NCBI GenBank assembly: GCA_005862225.1
Contig: SZXV01000010.1
Coordinates: 1 to 64,000 of the forward strand
Length of the DNA stretch: 64,000 nucleotides
Source: Chlorobium sp.
GTDB lineage: Bacteria; Bacteroidota; Chlorobiia; Chlorobiales; Chlorobiaceae
Direction of reading: 5' to 3'
Each line of letters begins with the position of its first letter. The first letter of the stretch is position 1. Below, one piece after another: positions 16,567 through 25,122 of the stretch. Position numbers and translations under genes: made by a program. The notes below the pieces were generated by a model. The model searched no databases. It had not been told where the DNA came from and saw nothing but the letters and a program-made list of their open reading frames with translations.

Positions 16567-17742
16567 TTACCTGCGACTGGATAAAATCCGCTGCATGGCT
16601 GCATCATCCAGTTGAACCGCGTTGCTTTTGCTGCGAGTAACCGAAACAATATGGCCAATATCTTCAGAGCGCAGACCGAACTGTTGCAGCCGGGGAAAAC
16701 AAAGTCGTTCCTGCCAGTTATTGAGTGTTTCAAGCAACAGATCACATCCTGCAGCATTATCGCTTGTGCAAGCCCCGGAAAGTATTGAACCTGCCCTTGC
16801 ATATTTTTTCAACAAAGGATGATCACCGTCAACGAAACGCAAACAGGCGATATTCTCCCTTGTCGCTTCGACAAGCAGAGTGGCGCAGAGCGTTCCGTGG
16901 GGGATATCGATGAATCCTCCAACCGAAGAGGCGAAACCGTGGACAATACCAAGACCGGCGTTGGCAAGCGCTATCCCCGACAGCAGTGCCGCGTATGCAA
17001 TATCAGCCCGAACAGCGCTGTTATCACCCCTGTCGGTGCAGGCCGCAAGAAAGGAACGGCTGAAATATTCAAGCCCGCTGCAGGAAAGTGCGTCGGTATA
17101 AGGCGAGGCATAAGGTGAGGTATATGCCTCAAGAAGCTGAGTACAGGCATCCATCCCTGATGCTGCCGTCATTTCCGGCGAAACGGTTATCATGAGTTCT
17201 GGATCGATCAAGGCAATATCTGGCAAAAAGGCGACATGCCGCAGTGAGCGTTTATAACCATTCTCCCCAACCCGACTGATCACCGCATTATTGGTTACTT
17301 CGCTTCCGGTACCAGAGGTTGTCGGCACAGCAATAAACGGCACCTTGCGCCCATCATGCTGCATGACATCTTTCTGACCCTCAATAAATCGCTCAACCGG
17401 AAGATCATAACGCAGCATCGCTGAAATTGCCTTTCCGGCATCGAGTACACTTCCGCCGCCAACCGCAAGAACTACATCAATGGATTGATCACGATACATT
17501 GAGACCGCATTGTCCACAATTTCAGGAGAAGGCTCACGATCAACAGCACAATGAAACGCTTGCATTCCGACACCTTGCAGGGAAGCCATCAAAGCAGAAA
17601 GACGTCCAGAGTGTTGAAGGGCATGGCTCCCTGTCACGACAAGAACCGTCCTGCCAAAAGTGCCGGCAACATCTGCAAGAGAAGAAAACCGGCCAACTCC
17701 GAAATGAATCACCGGCAGCGGAAGAAGGGAAAAAGCATCCAT
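16567..17742 (-). CDS. Iron-containing alcohol dehydrogenase
   Basis: 391 residues of the group III (Fe-dependent) ADH fold. The N-terminal NAD(P)-binding part includes VVLAVGGGSVLDAGKAIS and PTTSGTGSEVTNNAVIS. The C-terminal part has metal-ligand segments AASGMDACTQLLEAYTS and GLGIVHGFASSVGGFIDIPHG. The enzyme oxidises or reduces an alcohol/aldehyde with NAD(P)H. It is the last gene of a four-gene operon, five bases after cobU, so I infer a link to corrinoid nucleotide-loop or aminopropanol/aldehyde chemistry, but no ADH of this type is established there. Confidence 0.85.
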   Translation of the reverse strand: MDAFSLLPLPVIHFGVGRFSSLADVAGTFGRTVLVVTGSHALQHSGRLSALMASLQGVGMQAFHCAVDREPSPEIVDNAVSMYRDQSIDVVLAVGGGSVLDAGKAISAMLRYDLPVERFIEGQKDVMQHDGRKVPFIAVPTTSGTGSEVTNNAVISRVGENGYKRSLRHVAFLPDIALIDPELMITVSPEMTAASGMDACTQLLEAYTSPYASPYTDALSCSGLEYFSRSFLAACTDRGDNSAVRADIAYAALLSGIALANAGLGIVHGFASSVGGFIDIPHGTLCATLLVEATRENIACLRFVDGDHPLLKKYARAGSILSGACTSDNAAGCDLLLETLNNWQERLCFPRLQQFGLRSEDIGHIVSVTRSKSNAVQLDDAAMQRILSSRR

Positions 17743-17747
17743 CGCAG

Positions 17748-18269
17748 TTACTTTAATTTGAGTGGCAAGCCACTGCAGAGCAGCCAGGCCTCGGTGGCTA
17801 TAGAGGCAACCTTCTGGTTGATGATGCCTGCCCTGTCACGAAACCTTCTTGCCATGGCATTTTCCGGCACAATACCCATACCCACTTCGTTGGAAACGAG
17901 AATAATATCACACGGAGGATGACGCAACACATCAAGAAAACATTCAATCACCCTGTCAATCTCCCCCTCGCCCTTCTCCTCAAAATAATGCATAAGGTTA
18001 CCGGCCCAGACCGTCAGACAGTCGAGCAGCACCACCCCGGTTCCTGTTGGTAGTTTACGCAACGCCTGATCAAGATAGAGCGGCTCCTCAACCGTTGTAA
18101 ACTGCTCACCCCGCTCCTCCTGGTGCTTTCCGATACGCCACTGCATTTCGTTGTCAAACGGCTCTGCCGTCGCTAAAAACACCCTTTTATCATAGCGGGC
18201 AGAAAGCTGCAAGGCAAACGTGCTTTTGCCACTTCGCGCGCCACCGGTTACATAGATAACGTTAGGCAT
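17748..18269 (-). CDS. cobU: Adenosylcobinamide kinase / adenosylcobinamide-phosphate guanylyltransferase
   Basis: 173 residues of CobU/CobP. The P-loop GGARSGKS is at 9-16, and the RIGKHQEERG segment (about 46) carries the histidine that is guanylylated. DCLTVWAGNL and ILVSNEVGMGIVPENAMAR are the other signatures. The enzyme phosphorylates the aminopropanol side chain of adenosylcobinamide and transfers GMP to it, the first steps of nucleotide-loop assembly, and serves corrinoid salvage as well. Full length. It is preceded by a methyltransferase gene (28 bases) and followed by the Fe-ADH (5 bases). Cofactor made here would serve methylmalonyl-CoA mutase. Confidence 0.95.
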   Translation of the reverse strand: MPNVIYVTGGARSGKSTFALQLSARYDKRVFLATAEPFDNEMQWRIGKHQEERGEQFTTVEEPLYLDQALRKLPTGTGVVLLDCLTVWAGNLMHYFEEKGEGEIDRVIECFLDVLRHPPCDIILVSNEVGMGIVPENAMARRFRDRAGIINQKVASIATEAWLLCSGLPLKLK

Positions 18270-18297
18270 AACATCTCTTTTCCAATCAACACACCCC

Positions 18298-19011
18298 TTA
18301 AACTTTCTTAAACACCATCACAAGACCGGAATCACGCTCCCGGTTGAACGGTGATTTATCAAAACCGGCATACAAGCCTGCCAGAGAAAATCCGGCTTCG
18401 CTATGTCGTTGAATAAAACTGTCTGCGGTAAGCGGGTAAAGGGTTACCTGCTCATGAAAAACTTTCTGACCACCTGAAACCAGCTCAACGTCAAAAACAA
18501 CCCGTTCCTGAGAAATAAGCGGATAGCGGCGATAAAAGGAAACCGAACCATCACCAACGGTTTTGACGGGAAAACTGTACTCCTTCAGTCCAAGAATATA
18601 GTCCCAGTTCACCACCTGAAAGATCCAGCACCCCCCTAGCTCAAGAGAAGTATAGACATCCTGAAGAAATGCTGAAAACCGGGCTGGTGAAAGATGGGCC
18701 ACAACATTGCCGGTGGAATAGATCAAACGGAACGAACGATGCAGAGAGGCAAGCTCGCCAATATCCATGCAGTGGAAATTCGACTCGGGAGAAGAGGCCG
18801 CTGCCTCATCAATCATTTTCGAATCAAGATCAATACCTGTTGAGGGAAAACCATCCCGTTGAAACCTCCTGCAATAGTGACCCGGCCCGCATCCGGCATC
18901 AAGAACACAACTTCCCTGAGTACCGGCGTATGCACGAAGAAAAAAATAAACCTCTTCGCGGAAAGGAAAAAGCTGCTCATACCAGGGGGCAAATTCAGAA
19001 TACAATGACAT
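18298..19011 (-). CDS. Class I SAM-dependent methyltransferase
   Basis: 237 residues. It starts SLYSEFAPWYEQLFPFREEVY, with the SAM motif VLDAGCGPGHYCRRF at about 36-50, an acidic second strand (STGIDLDSKMIDEA) and LIYSTGNVVAHLS near motif IV. It resembles the Methyltransf_25 group. The substrate is unknown. Seven bases separate it from the SDR gene upstream and 28 from cobU downstream, so the three are co-transcribed. A role in corrin methylation is unlikely because those enzymes have a different fold. Confidence 0.82.
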   Translation of the reverse strand: MSLYSEFAPWYEQLFPFREEVYFFLRAYAGTQGSCVLDAGCGPGHYCRRFQRDGFPSTGIDLDSKMIDEAAASSPESNFHCMDIGELASLHRSFRLIYSTGNVVAHLSPARFSAFLQDVYTSLELGGCWIFQVVNWDYILGLKEYSFPVKTVGDGSVSFYRRYPLISQERVVFDVELVSGGQKVFHEQVTLYPLTADSFIQRHSEAGFSLAGLYAGFDKSPFNRERDSGLVMVFKKV

Positions 19012-19017
19012 GGCTTT

Positions 19018-19779
19018 TTAAGGATAATCCTGACGGGTAGGACGCACAACAATATCGCTGATATGCACATGAGGGGGCTGACTGACGACGAAGTGGATGG
19101 CATTTGCCACATCTTCCCCAATCAGCAACGGCCCGAAACGCTCCTCAAAGTTATGCACCAGCTCGTCGCTGTAGCCAGCCACCGACTGAAATCCGCTGAG
19201 AACAATGCCCGGCTCAACCAGTGACACACGAACCCCTTTTGTGCCAACTTCACGACGCAAACCCTCAGCCAGAGAATGCACTGCAAATTTTGTGGCGCCA
19301 TAAACAGCACTGAAGGGTGATATATGACGCCCAACCACCGACCCGACAATCACAATATCGGCAGCGGAACAGGGGAAAGCATTCTCCTGCATATCCACCA
19401 TCTTGCGGGCAGCTTTCTGCAACAGTGCAAGCGCACCGGTGACATTGATTTTCAGAACATCCTCAAACTCTGACAAATCGGCATCTTTCACCGAACCGCC
19501 CAGCCCCCTGCCAGCATTGGCGACAACAATATCCGCCTGCCTGCCAAAACGCTCTTCTGCCACAGCAAAAAGCCTGTCAAGCACCATCTCGTCTGAGGCA
19601 TCACCCTCAACACCGGCAAAAGCCTCCCCAAGCTCCTGTTCAAGCGCCGCAAGCTTCTCACCATTGCGACCATTGCCAACCACACCAAATCCGGCTTCAG
19701 CAAATTTTTTTGCCGTTGCCTCACCAATACCGGAGGTCGCTCCGGTGACAATTGCTATGCGTGTATATCGTTCACTCAT
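19018..19779 (-). CDS. Short-chain dehydrogenase/reductase
   Basis: 253 residues of a classical SDR. The dinucleotide-binding TGATSGIGEATAKKF lies at about 13-27, NAGRGLGG at about 89, the catalytic Ser region VIVGSVVGRHISP, and the active-site YGATKFAVHSLAEGL with Tyr and Lys four residues apart. The first residues after beta1 (GNGRNGEKLAAL) suggest NADP preference. The substrate is unknown. First gene of the SDR-methyltransferase-cobU-FeADH operon. Confidence 0.9.
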   Translation of the reverse strand: MSERYTRIAIVTGATSGIGEATAKKFAEAGFGVVGNGRNGEKLAALEQELGEAFAGVEGDASDEMVLDRLFAVAEERFGRQADIVVANAGRGLGGSVKDADLSEFEDVLKINVTGALALLQKAARKMVDMQENAFPCSAADIVIVGSVVGRHISPFSAVYGATKFAVHSLAEGLRREVGTKGVRVSLVEPGIVLSGFQSVAGYSDELVHNFEERFGPLLIGEDVANAIHFVVSQPPHVHISDIVVRPTRQDYP

Positions 19780-19890
19780 GGTACTTCAATTATTGTTATA
19801 TCTTTTATTGTAGTACTGTACAAGATCCCGCAAAATGTAATGAGAAACAAAAGAATTAAAAAATTACTCACGAACAACCTGCTCAGATAG

Positions 19891-20208
19891 TTTCAGCTCC
19901 GAAGGTGCCCTCATGCCCGAGCGGAGCCTGGCTACTGGATCGGTGTCGAAAACCGGGGAAAGGGATTGTGCACAGAAGCGGTTTTGCGCCTGATTCAGTT
20001 TGCATCCGAGAAGCTTGGGATCACCCGCTTCACCGCACTATGCCTGGCCCGAAATCCCGCCTCCGCAAGAGTTATGGAAAAGGCCGGCATGAAACGCGAA
20101 GGGTATCTGGTTAAGTACATTTTCAAAAACGGCCAGTATGAGGATCTGCTGCTTTATGGGCTGGTGCTGCAGGGAAGGCAGGAATCAGTACCGCCATTAA
20201 TAACGTGA
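19891..20208 (+). pseudogene. GNAT acetyltransferase, 5'-truncated
   Basis: C-terminal half of a RimJ/RimL-like GNAT protein. Recognisable parts are GYWIGVENRGKGLCTEAV (the acetyl-CoA binding Q/RxxGxG/A region), FTALCLARNPASARVMEKAG and YLVKYIFKNGQYEDLLLYG. The frame is open upstream only to a stop at about 19890 and has no plausible start, so the first half of the gene is absent. The codons around it do not belong to the neighbouring SDR gene. Non-functional in this form. Confidence 0.75.
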
Positions 20209-20270
20209 ACTACACCTTATAGTGATGAAATAAAACAGAATCGTTCTATAGCGCTTGCTTTTTCCAATTT

Positions 20271-20663
20271 TCAATTCGTAAACCAGGAATTTTTTCCAAA
20301 ATGGCGTTCATTGTTTGTAGCAAGAGTCATATCATTCTCAATCGCTATACCTGCAATCAATAAATCAATATCATCAACTATATTACCATTTTGTCTCAAC
20401 GAGGAATACAATTCAGCAGATATCTTTGCGGATATATCAGTAAGTGGCACTACAATATTTTCAGCCACGAAATCCTCAAATATAACTAATTGCTTTAAAG
20501 CACTTTTTACCAATAAGCCACCGATAATCGCGTAATAGGTTATCAAACTTATCTCAAGCAAATCATAGTTTTTCAAATATTTCTCAAAATGCCCAATAAC
20601 GTCTTCATCACCTTTGAAATAGTAAGACAATATATCAGTATCAATAAGAACCCTGCTCATCAA
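20271..20663 (-). CDS. PIN-domain toxin (VapC-like)
   Basis: 130 residues. PIN RNase fold with the first acidic residue in VLIDTDILSYYFKG (Asp8), central DDIDLLIAGIAIEND with the acidic cluster, and TLATNNERHFGK at the end. It would cleave tRNA or mRNA when freed from its antitoxin. Overlaps the antitoxin gene at 20641-20663 by 23 bases, the normal coupling of such pairs. Confidence 0.85.
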   Translation of the reverse strand: MMSRVLIDTDILSYYFKGDEDVIGHFEKYLKNYDLLEISLITYYAIIGGLLVKSALKQLVIFEDFVAENIVVPLTDISAKISAELYSSLRQNGNIVDDIDLLIAGIAIENDMTLATNNERHFGKNSWFTN

Positions 20664-20889
20664 TTCTCCGTCTGTTTTTCTGGCGATTGTTAATCAAGTC
20701 ATTCGTGAAGTCATTAAATACAACATCGTCAATATCTCGCCATGCTCCAGCAAATGACAGGTTTTTTGAAGTATGAATAACACCTTGCTCAAGTGAAGAA
20801 ACAAAGTCATCCAACTCCTTTAATTTATCAGCAGGAATACGATTGATTTTCATTAAAATCAGATTTTTTCTCTGTATATCAGTAATCAT
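20641..20889 (-). CDS. Antitoxin partner of the PIN toxin at 20271
   Basis: 82 residues, located directly before and overlapping a PIN toxin gene. A basic N-terminal section (QRKNLILMKINRIPADKLKE) is followed by ELDDFVSSLEQG and an acidic, aromatic tail (FAGAWRDIDDVVFNDF) of the kind that threads over a VapC active site. No SpoVT/AbrB or Phd motif is evident. The assignment rests on position, size and overlap. Confidence 0.7.
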   Translation of the reverse strand: MITDIQRKNLILMKINRIPADKLKELDDFVSSLEQGVIHTSKNLSFAGAWRDIDDVVFNDFTNDLINNRQKNRRRIDEQGSY

Positions 20890-21063
20890 ATCACATGAAT
20901 TTTCTCAATATTGGTTCTCAGGTCAGAATGGACTTCACCTTCAGAGTGTCTTTTTTATAAACAACCTTGAAGTATAGTCAAATGTAATATTTTGATAAGA
21001 GTAAAAAAATCACCTCTCTCGCCTTTCGAATTCTTGCTGAAGCACTTCACTCATCTCCTCATA

Positions 21064-21933
21064 TTAAAAAACTCTTCTATACGGGTCATGCAACTTACCA
21101 AAAACCTCATCAACCTTTGTAACCGTTGGTGACACAAACCTCTCCATCACCCCGCACGACGAATCAAAATCAGCTTTAGAAAAGATCTCCATGGTAAAGA
21201 CACGACTGGCCAATGGCTGAAGCGCAAGTTCACTCATAAGCAGCTCAAGCGCCTCGGGTTTCAGATAGCTCAGGGAGTTGTGATCCTTCCCGTCAACAGT
21301 GCCGTGAACATGCAGCACTTTGGCTTTGGACAGGTAACGCTTGAGATAGTCGGCTGTCGGGAATCCGTAGTATTCGAGGTGGCCCACATCAAGCGTTAAG
21401 GAGAGGCCAAACTCCTCCACTACCGGCCAGACAAGCTCAAAGGGGTAGTTGAGATTTTCGGCACAGAAGAATGACGCAGGTTCATCGGTACCTTTCAGCA
21501 ACATCGCCAGAGAATCGCGCAGGGCATCGGTAAAGCGTTGCAGCTCATTCGCAGAAAATGCGTTGATATCAACACCCGGCCCTGCCTCAAAGTGCATCAC
21601 GTAGGCTGATTTCGGCAGTTCACGGGTCAGCTCAATAATCCGCAGGCATTTGCCGACAGAGCGCTCCCGCTCTGCGCGGTCGGGATTACCAAGATAGACG
21701 TCAAGCGGCAGGTGAACGGAATAGGTGAGCGACCACTCATTGGCCAACTCCTTGAGCCTCTGAATGTCCGCTTGTGAGGGCAAGTTGCTGAATTCATCGG
21801 ACTCAAACAGCACCAGCTCAATGTCATCAACCTTGTCCTTGAGATACTCTGCATTGGGAATGATGTCGGCAGGGATGATGTAGGAACTTGTCCCGAAGCG
21901 AAAAGGAAAGCGCTGCTTGAGGATGGTTGTCAT
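21064..21933 (-). CDS. cbiR: CbiR-like cobamide hydrolase/remodelling phosphodiesterase (AP-endonuclease fold)
   Basis: About 289 residues from the chosen Met at 21933; the open frame extends 25 codons further into the toxin gene. It has a TIM-barrel of the AP_endonuc_2 clan, opening with [17 protein letters not shown], then [26 protein letters not shown]-like [15 protein letters not shown], and [13 protein letters not shown] with metal ligands. This opening block resembles CbiR enzymes, which cut the nucleotide loop of cobamides so that the lower ligand can be exchanged. Gene clusters for corrinoid synthesis lie in the same window (cobU, cobO, btuCD). The general fold is confident, the CbiR identity moderately so. 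Confidence 0.7.
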   Translation of the reverse strand: MTTILKQRFPFRFGTSSYIIPADIIPNAEYLKDKVDDIELVLFESDEFSNLPSQADIQRLKELANEWSLTYSVHLPLDVYLGNPDRAERERSVGKCLRIIELTRELPKSAYVMHFEAGPGVDINAFSANELQRFTDALRDSLAMLLKGTDEPASFFCAENLNYPFELVWPVVEEFGLSLTLDVGHLEYYGFPTADYLKRYLSKAKVLHVHGTVDGKDHNSLSYLKPEALELLMSELALQPLASRVFTMEIFSKADFDSSCGVMERFVSPTVTKVDEVFGKLHDPYRRVF

Positions 21934-22360
21934 TGGAATGGTTGTTGTGAAAATCCTGTAAAATTTCAAGCAAAGTAAAAAGCTCAGAGTTTGCTGCTTT
22001 CTTGTCAAAAGTCAAAACCTTGTCACACCCTGACAAGGCTGCATCACTGGCAATCAAAAGATCCGACAGATCAAGGTTATTATTTCGAGCCTCAGCAATA
22101 AACCTCCTTACAGCGGGCTGGCCATCAAAGCTTATTATTGGCAGAAGCAAAAACTCTTCAATGGAATTAAGGATATCGTGCCGCGCTATTCCGTACACCG
22201 AATCAAGCACCCATGTCAGTTCAAGAAGAACAGGAATTGAGACAAAAAAGAGAGTTTTCTCTGCTTCTGCTGCTTTAAAAAGACGATAAACACGATCTGC
22301 CTGTTCCTGATCGTCACGAACAAGAAAGCGAACAAGTATATTGGTATCAAGCGCCTTCAC
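21827..22360 (-). CDS. PIN-domain toxin (VapC-like) with C-terminal read-through tail
   Basis: 177 residues. Residues 1-132 are a standard PIN domain: [40 protein letters not shown] and [17 protein letters not shown]. VapC proteins normally end about there. The last about 45 residues ([13 protein letters not shown]... QGQG) are unusual and are translated from sequence overlapping the start of the CbiR-like gene in another frame. The normal stop may have been lost. It overlaps the AbrB-type antitoxin gene by four bases (ATGA). Confidence 0.85.
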   Translation of the reverse strand: MKALDTNILVRFLVRDDQEQADRVYRLFKAAEAEKTLFFVSIPVLLELTWVLDSVYGIARHDILNSIEEFLLLPIISFDGQPAVRRFIAEARNNNLDLSDLLIASDAALSGCDKVLTFDKKAANSELFTLLEILQDFHNNHSNDNHPQAALSFSLRDKFLHHPCRHHSQCRVSQGQG

Positions 22361-22605
22361 TGCCCGTCATGTTGAAATTTTTGGCGAAGAGCGTCATTGA
22401 TTGCTTCGATAGAGAGCGCAGCCCTGTCGGGCTTAAACAGTCTGCCAAAAAGATCGTCAACGTTTTTTTTTACTGGCGTAACAACAAGTCGTCCCCCTTT
22501 TTCAAAAGTAAACTCAAGCCTGTCGCCGGAATGCAATTCAAGAATATCACGAATCTCTTTCGGAATGGTGACCTGTCCTTTGCTTGTCATGGTTGAAATG
22601 GGCAT
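22357..22605 (-). CDS. AbrB/SpoVT-type antitoxin (VapB-like)
   Basis: 82 residues. The SpoVT/AbrB swapped-hairpin barrel is evident: [38 protein letters not shown]. The C-terminal helical extension ([17 protein letters not shown]) would cover the PIN toxin encoded next. It binds DNA and represses the pair. A palindrome, CTTAC-CATAA-GTAAG (22635-22649), 30 bases upstream of the start, is the likely operator. Confidence 0.9.
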   Translation of the reverse strand: MPISTMTSKGQVTIPKEIRDILELHSGDRLEFTFEKGGRLVVTPVKKNVDDLFGRLFKPDRAALSIEAINDALRQKFQHDGQ

Positions 22606-22634
22606 CTGCGGCTTCCTTACGTTATTGATGAAAT

Positions 22635-22649
22635 CTTACCATAAGTAAG
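22635..22649. promoter_or_regulatory. Candidate operator of the AbrB/PIN operon
   Basis: Palindrome CTTAC (22635-22639), CATAA, GTAAG (22645-22649). A further half-site CCTTAC is at 22615-22620. This is the expected place for a VapB autoregulatory site. Confidence 0.45.
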
Positions 22650-22890
22650 GAAAAATAGAAAAAATTTTTACCATATTAAAAAAGGAGTCACACATAAATC
22701 ATCAATAATGCTTGCAGATCACTTTAAAAAAGTCAGTTATAGAAATAGCAAAAAAGATTGGCAACTGAGAAACTGGTCTCAAAGCTCTACGGCTTAATTT
22801 GGTTCGCACCTTCAAACTACGAACTATGGGTGTTTTTTACGCTAACCCTGGGTGATTCTTATTTTCCGATCACATCCGTCGCCAAGGTAG

Positions 22891-23325
22891 CAACTGTTCG
22901 ATATGCTCCTGATGCAATGCTGAAAGAGGAACCATCTCTGCGGCGGCGTTGAGCAGATCCTCCGTTTCCAGTTCCCTTCGGTTGTCGCGAAATGCGGGAA
23001 ACATGGCATCGTTGACCAGCGCCTGCAGTTCGGCACCGACGAACCCCTCGGTTGCCGATGCGACACCGCCAAGGTTGAACCGTTGCGAGAGCATGGTATA
23101 GCCGCGCTCTCTGAGATCAACTTCAAGTATTTTTATCCGCTCGCCGTGGGTGGGAAGATCGAGGAAAAAGACGTCATCAAACCGGCCTTTGCGCAGAAGT
23201 TCGGGGAGAAGGCGCCGGACGTTGTTGGCCGTGGCAAAGACCCGGCTTGCCGTGCCGCTGTCGCCCATGGAGCCGGCAAAGGCTTTTTCGATCTCGTCAA
23301 CCCAGAGCACGCAGGGCGCGATAAC
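22891..23325 (-). pseudogene. Partial duplicate of the AAA ATPase gene at 41438
   Basis: About 435 bases nearly identical to 41522-42007, running from Walker B ([12 protein letters not shown]) to the C-terminal helices (LLNAAAEMVP). The N-terminus and Walker A are absent. A 51-bp in-frame deletion removed 17 residues (starts FLTWMQEKTAPV) between two copies of GTGGCGAA-like sequence. Both boundaries are sharp. On the right the copy joins TGATGGG heptamer repeats (23340-23370). The open frame of 182 residues is read out of context at both ends, so it should not be taken as a gene. Confidence 0.9.
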
Positions 23326-23338
23326 GCAATGGTGAAAA

Positions 23339-23371
23339 GTGATGGGTGATGGGTGATGGGTGATGGGTGAA
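23339..23371. repeat. Heptamer tandem repeat TGATGGG
   Basis: Four uninterrupted copies at the right edge of the duplicated AAA fragment. Confidence 0.85.
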
Positions 23372-23468
23372 AAAATAAATTTTGATGTGGCTGTATTATG
23401 GAAAAACTGAAAATGCACTCTTTGAATTATCGATGAACTGGAATGAGGGCTTCATCCCGCAGCCATTG

Positions 23469-23885
23469 CTATTCTTGCGGAGTTGATTCAGGTGGCCTCA
23501 AAACGGACAAGCCCAGAAAGGTAACCATTGGATCGAAATCCCTGTCGTCATGTAATAACAGGAGGTGATGATGAATGCAAAAAGTTCCAATAATGACATC
23601 TATGGTCTTTCTCACCGTCACACCTTTTTTCCGGAGGAATCGATAGTTCATGGCGCTTTCCAACGCCAATTCCCGCCCTCCCATTAGCATAAATGGGAGC
23701 CCTAAAAGAAGTTCCCTTGCTGTTTTGAAGTCTTTATCGCTTTGAAACCCCTGTAGCACTTCGGTCAGGATCAGATCGCCCATGATGATGGGTGTACTGC
23801 CAAATGAAGCATCCAGCAAGTCCGTCTGTGCTGTTTTGTTTCCGTTGAAGTAGTCAATCCAGACTGATGAATCAACAAGAATCAC
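23469..23885 (-). CDS. PIN-domain toxin (VapC)
   Basis: 138 residues. PIN domain with VDSSVWIDYFNG (first Asp), ILTEVLQGFQSD, RKTIDVIIGTFCIHHHLLLLHDDRDFD and the C-terminal acidic pair. It is the classical VapC ribonuclease layout. The start overlaps the antitoxin stop (ATGA). Confidence 0.92.
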   Translation of the reverse strand: MILVDSSVWIDYFNGNKTAQTDLLDASFGSTPIIMGDLILTEVLQGFQSDKDFKTARELLLGLPFMLMGGRELALESAMNYRFLRKKGVTVRKTIDVIIGTFCIHHHLLLLHDDRDFDPMVTFLGLSVLRPPESTPQE

Positions 23886-24076
23886 TTGTCCAACCTCATC
23901 TCATCAAGATTACCGGACCATTTCAGTTTTCCTCGAAATTTCCTGATTTCTTTTTGGCTGTGCACTTGCACCAACAGTTTCAGCCCCTCTTCAATGGCAT
24001 CTTTTTTTGTCCTGAGTTCGGATACCTTGAGAGCGGCTTCCATCAGAGCGTCATCTATCACGACATTCGTTCTCAT
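23882..24076 (-). CDS. VapB-type antitoxin (ribbon-helix-helix, DUF2191-like)
   Basis: 64 residues from ATG 24076, which has a perfect AGGAGG 8 bases upstream. The frame is open further 5' but lacks a site. The motif MRTNVVIDDALMEAALKVSELRTKKDAIEEG is an RHH-type DNA-binding N-terminus, and the C-terminal tail (KFRGKLKWSGNLDEMR) contacts the toxin. Overlaps vapC by four bases. Confidence 0.9.
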   Translation of the reverse strand: MRTNVVIDDALMEAALKVSELRTKKDAIEEGLKLLVQVHSQKEIRKFRGKLKWSGNLDEMRLDK

Positions 24077-24218
24077 TTCTTGCCTCCTGTGTGTATGTTT
24101 TTCGATATTATACACATTAATTGGACTCTGTAAAAGATTTATTATTTCTGGCACATAACGAGTTCGTGCCACAGCTTGTAAAGGTTTTCTTGTAACTTCT
24201 TTTTGGATTGTTTCAGCT

Positions 24219-25060
24219 CACTCAAAGTACCTTCAAAAGTCAATACCAATATGGTCACGGCTTATTGGCTGATTGGCCGGGAAATCGTTGTTGAGATACA
24301 GGGCGGCGAAGAGCGTGCAAATATTTCAGAAAGTTTTATCAAACATGGCCGGGTAGGCTCTCAATTCAGCACCTGGCGGGTGCTGAATTGGACGAAAAGC
24401 CAATTCCCCACCTGCCGGGTGGAGAATTGGGAGAGCAACCAAAATGCCACCAGACGGGTGACCAATTCTTTTCAGGTTTTTCCCCACAACTTTCATGGTC
24501 GCATTATCGAGCTTTGATGAGAGTATCGAGACCTGTGGCTCGGGAATTTTATGAGCGTGAAGCCATTGAGTGTGGCTGGCGTAAAACGCAACTGGAACGG
24601 CAGATACAGACATCATACTATGAGCGGATTATTGCTCATCATGGAGAAGAAGGGCTGCTGACGACTAATCATGAACGGTTGGCTGGTGAAAAACTCACTC
24701 CGATTGACGTGCTGAAATCACCCATGGTGCTTGAGTTTCTTAATCTGCCTGATGATCCAAATCTGCATGAAAACAAACAGATATTTGCCTCGAAATATCT
24801 CAAATTCCTCCCGACGGAAGAGGAACTCCGACTGGAAATTTAAAAAGAACGGAGAATGATTGAGGCGAATCTGGCTGACCGGAAAGGGCTCTTGTCATTC
24901 GATGAAAACAGTACGCCGAATGCAGAATAAATGCAGAAAGAACTTCAAAGCTAAAGGGAAATCGCAGCTTGTGACATATCTTTCTGGCGTGGAAGCTACT
25001 TGTGAGTCATACCTGCAAGTGAAGCGGAGAGGGCTAATCTTCTTTTGCTACTTTTGAGAT
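24219..25060 (+). pseudogene. YhcG/DUF1016 PDDEXK nuclease-like gene, multiply frameshifted
   Basis: Parts of a DUF1016 protein are spread over different frames. The N-terminal piece is MVTAYWLIGREIVVEIQGGEE. The core piece begins at LSWSHYRALMRVSRPVAREF, with CGWRKTQLERQIQTSYYERI and PMVLEFLNLPDD. A remnant KERRMIEANLADRKG is in the next frame. These proteins are normally about 330-380 residues; frameshifts, nonsense codons and lost pieces leave no complete product. Between the N-terminal and core parts is a repeat-rich section (24362-24468). Confidence 0.8.
24362..24468. repeat. Three imperfect palindromic units inside the yhcG remnant
   Basis: Unit 1 at 24362-24390: CAATTCAGCACC with loop TGGCG and the exact complement. 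Unit 2 at 24400-24430: CCAATTCCCCACC / GGTGGAGAATTGG with one mismatch. Unit 3, about 24439-24468, is weaker and keeps only CACC...GGGTG. The units are spaced by about 38 bases and end in CAATT. They fall in the variable region of DUF1016 genes. Confidence 0.75.
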
Positions 25061-25122
25061 AATTTGTTATCACTCTTTATGTGAACCGGACGCGACGGTT
25101 TATGAATATCAATACTCTCGTC

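Noticed and set aside
17748-17780. GCCACTGC resembling a cobalamin riboswitch box
   Set aside because: Lies within the end of cobU and lacks the rest of the riboswitch core; no riboswitch was found upstream of cobO, cobU or cbiR.
22870-23418. 182-residue AAA ORF as a gene
   Set aside because: N- and C-terminal residues are read from unrelated sequence (including the TGATGGG repeat); it is a fragment of the 41438 gene.
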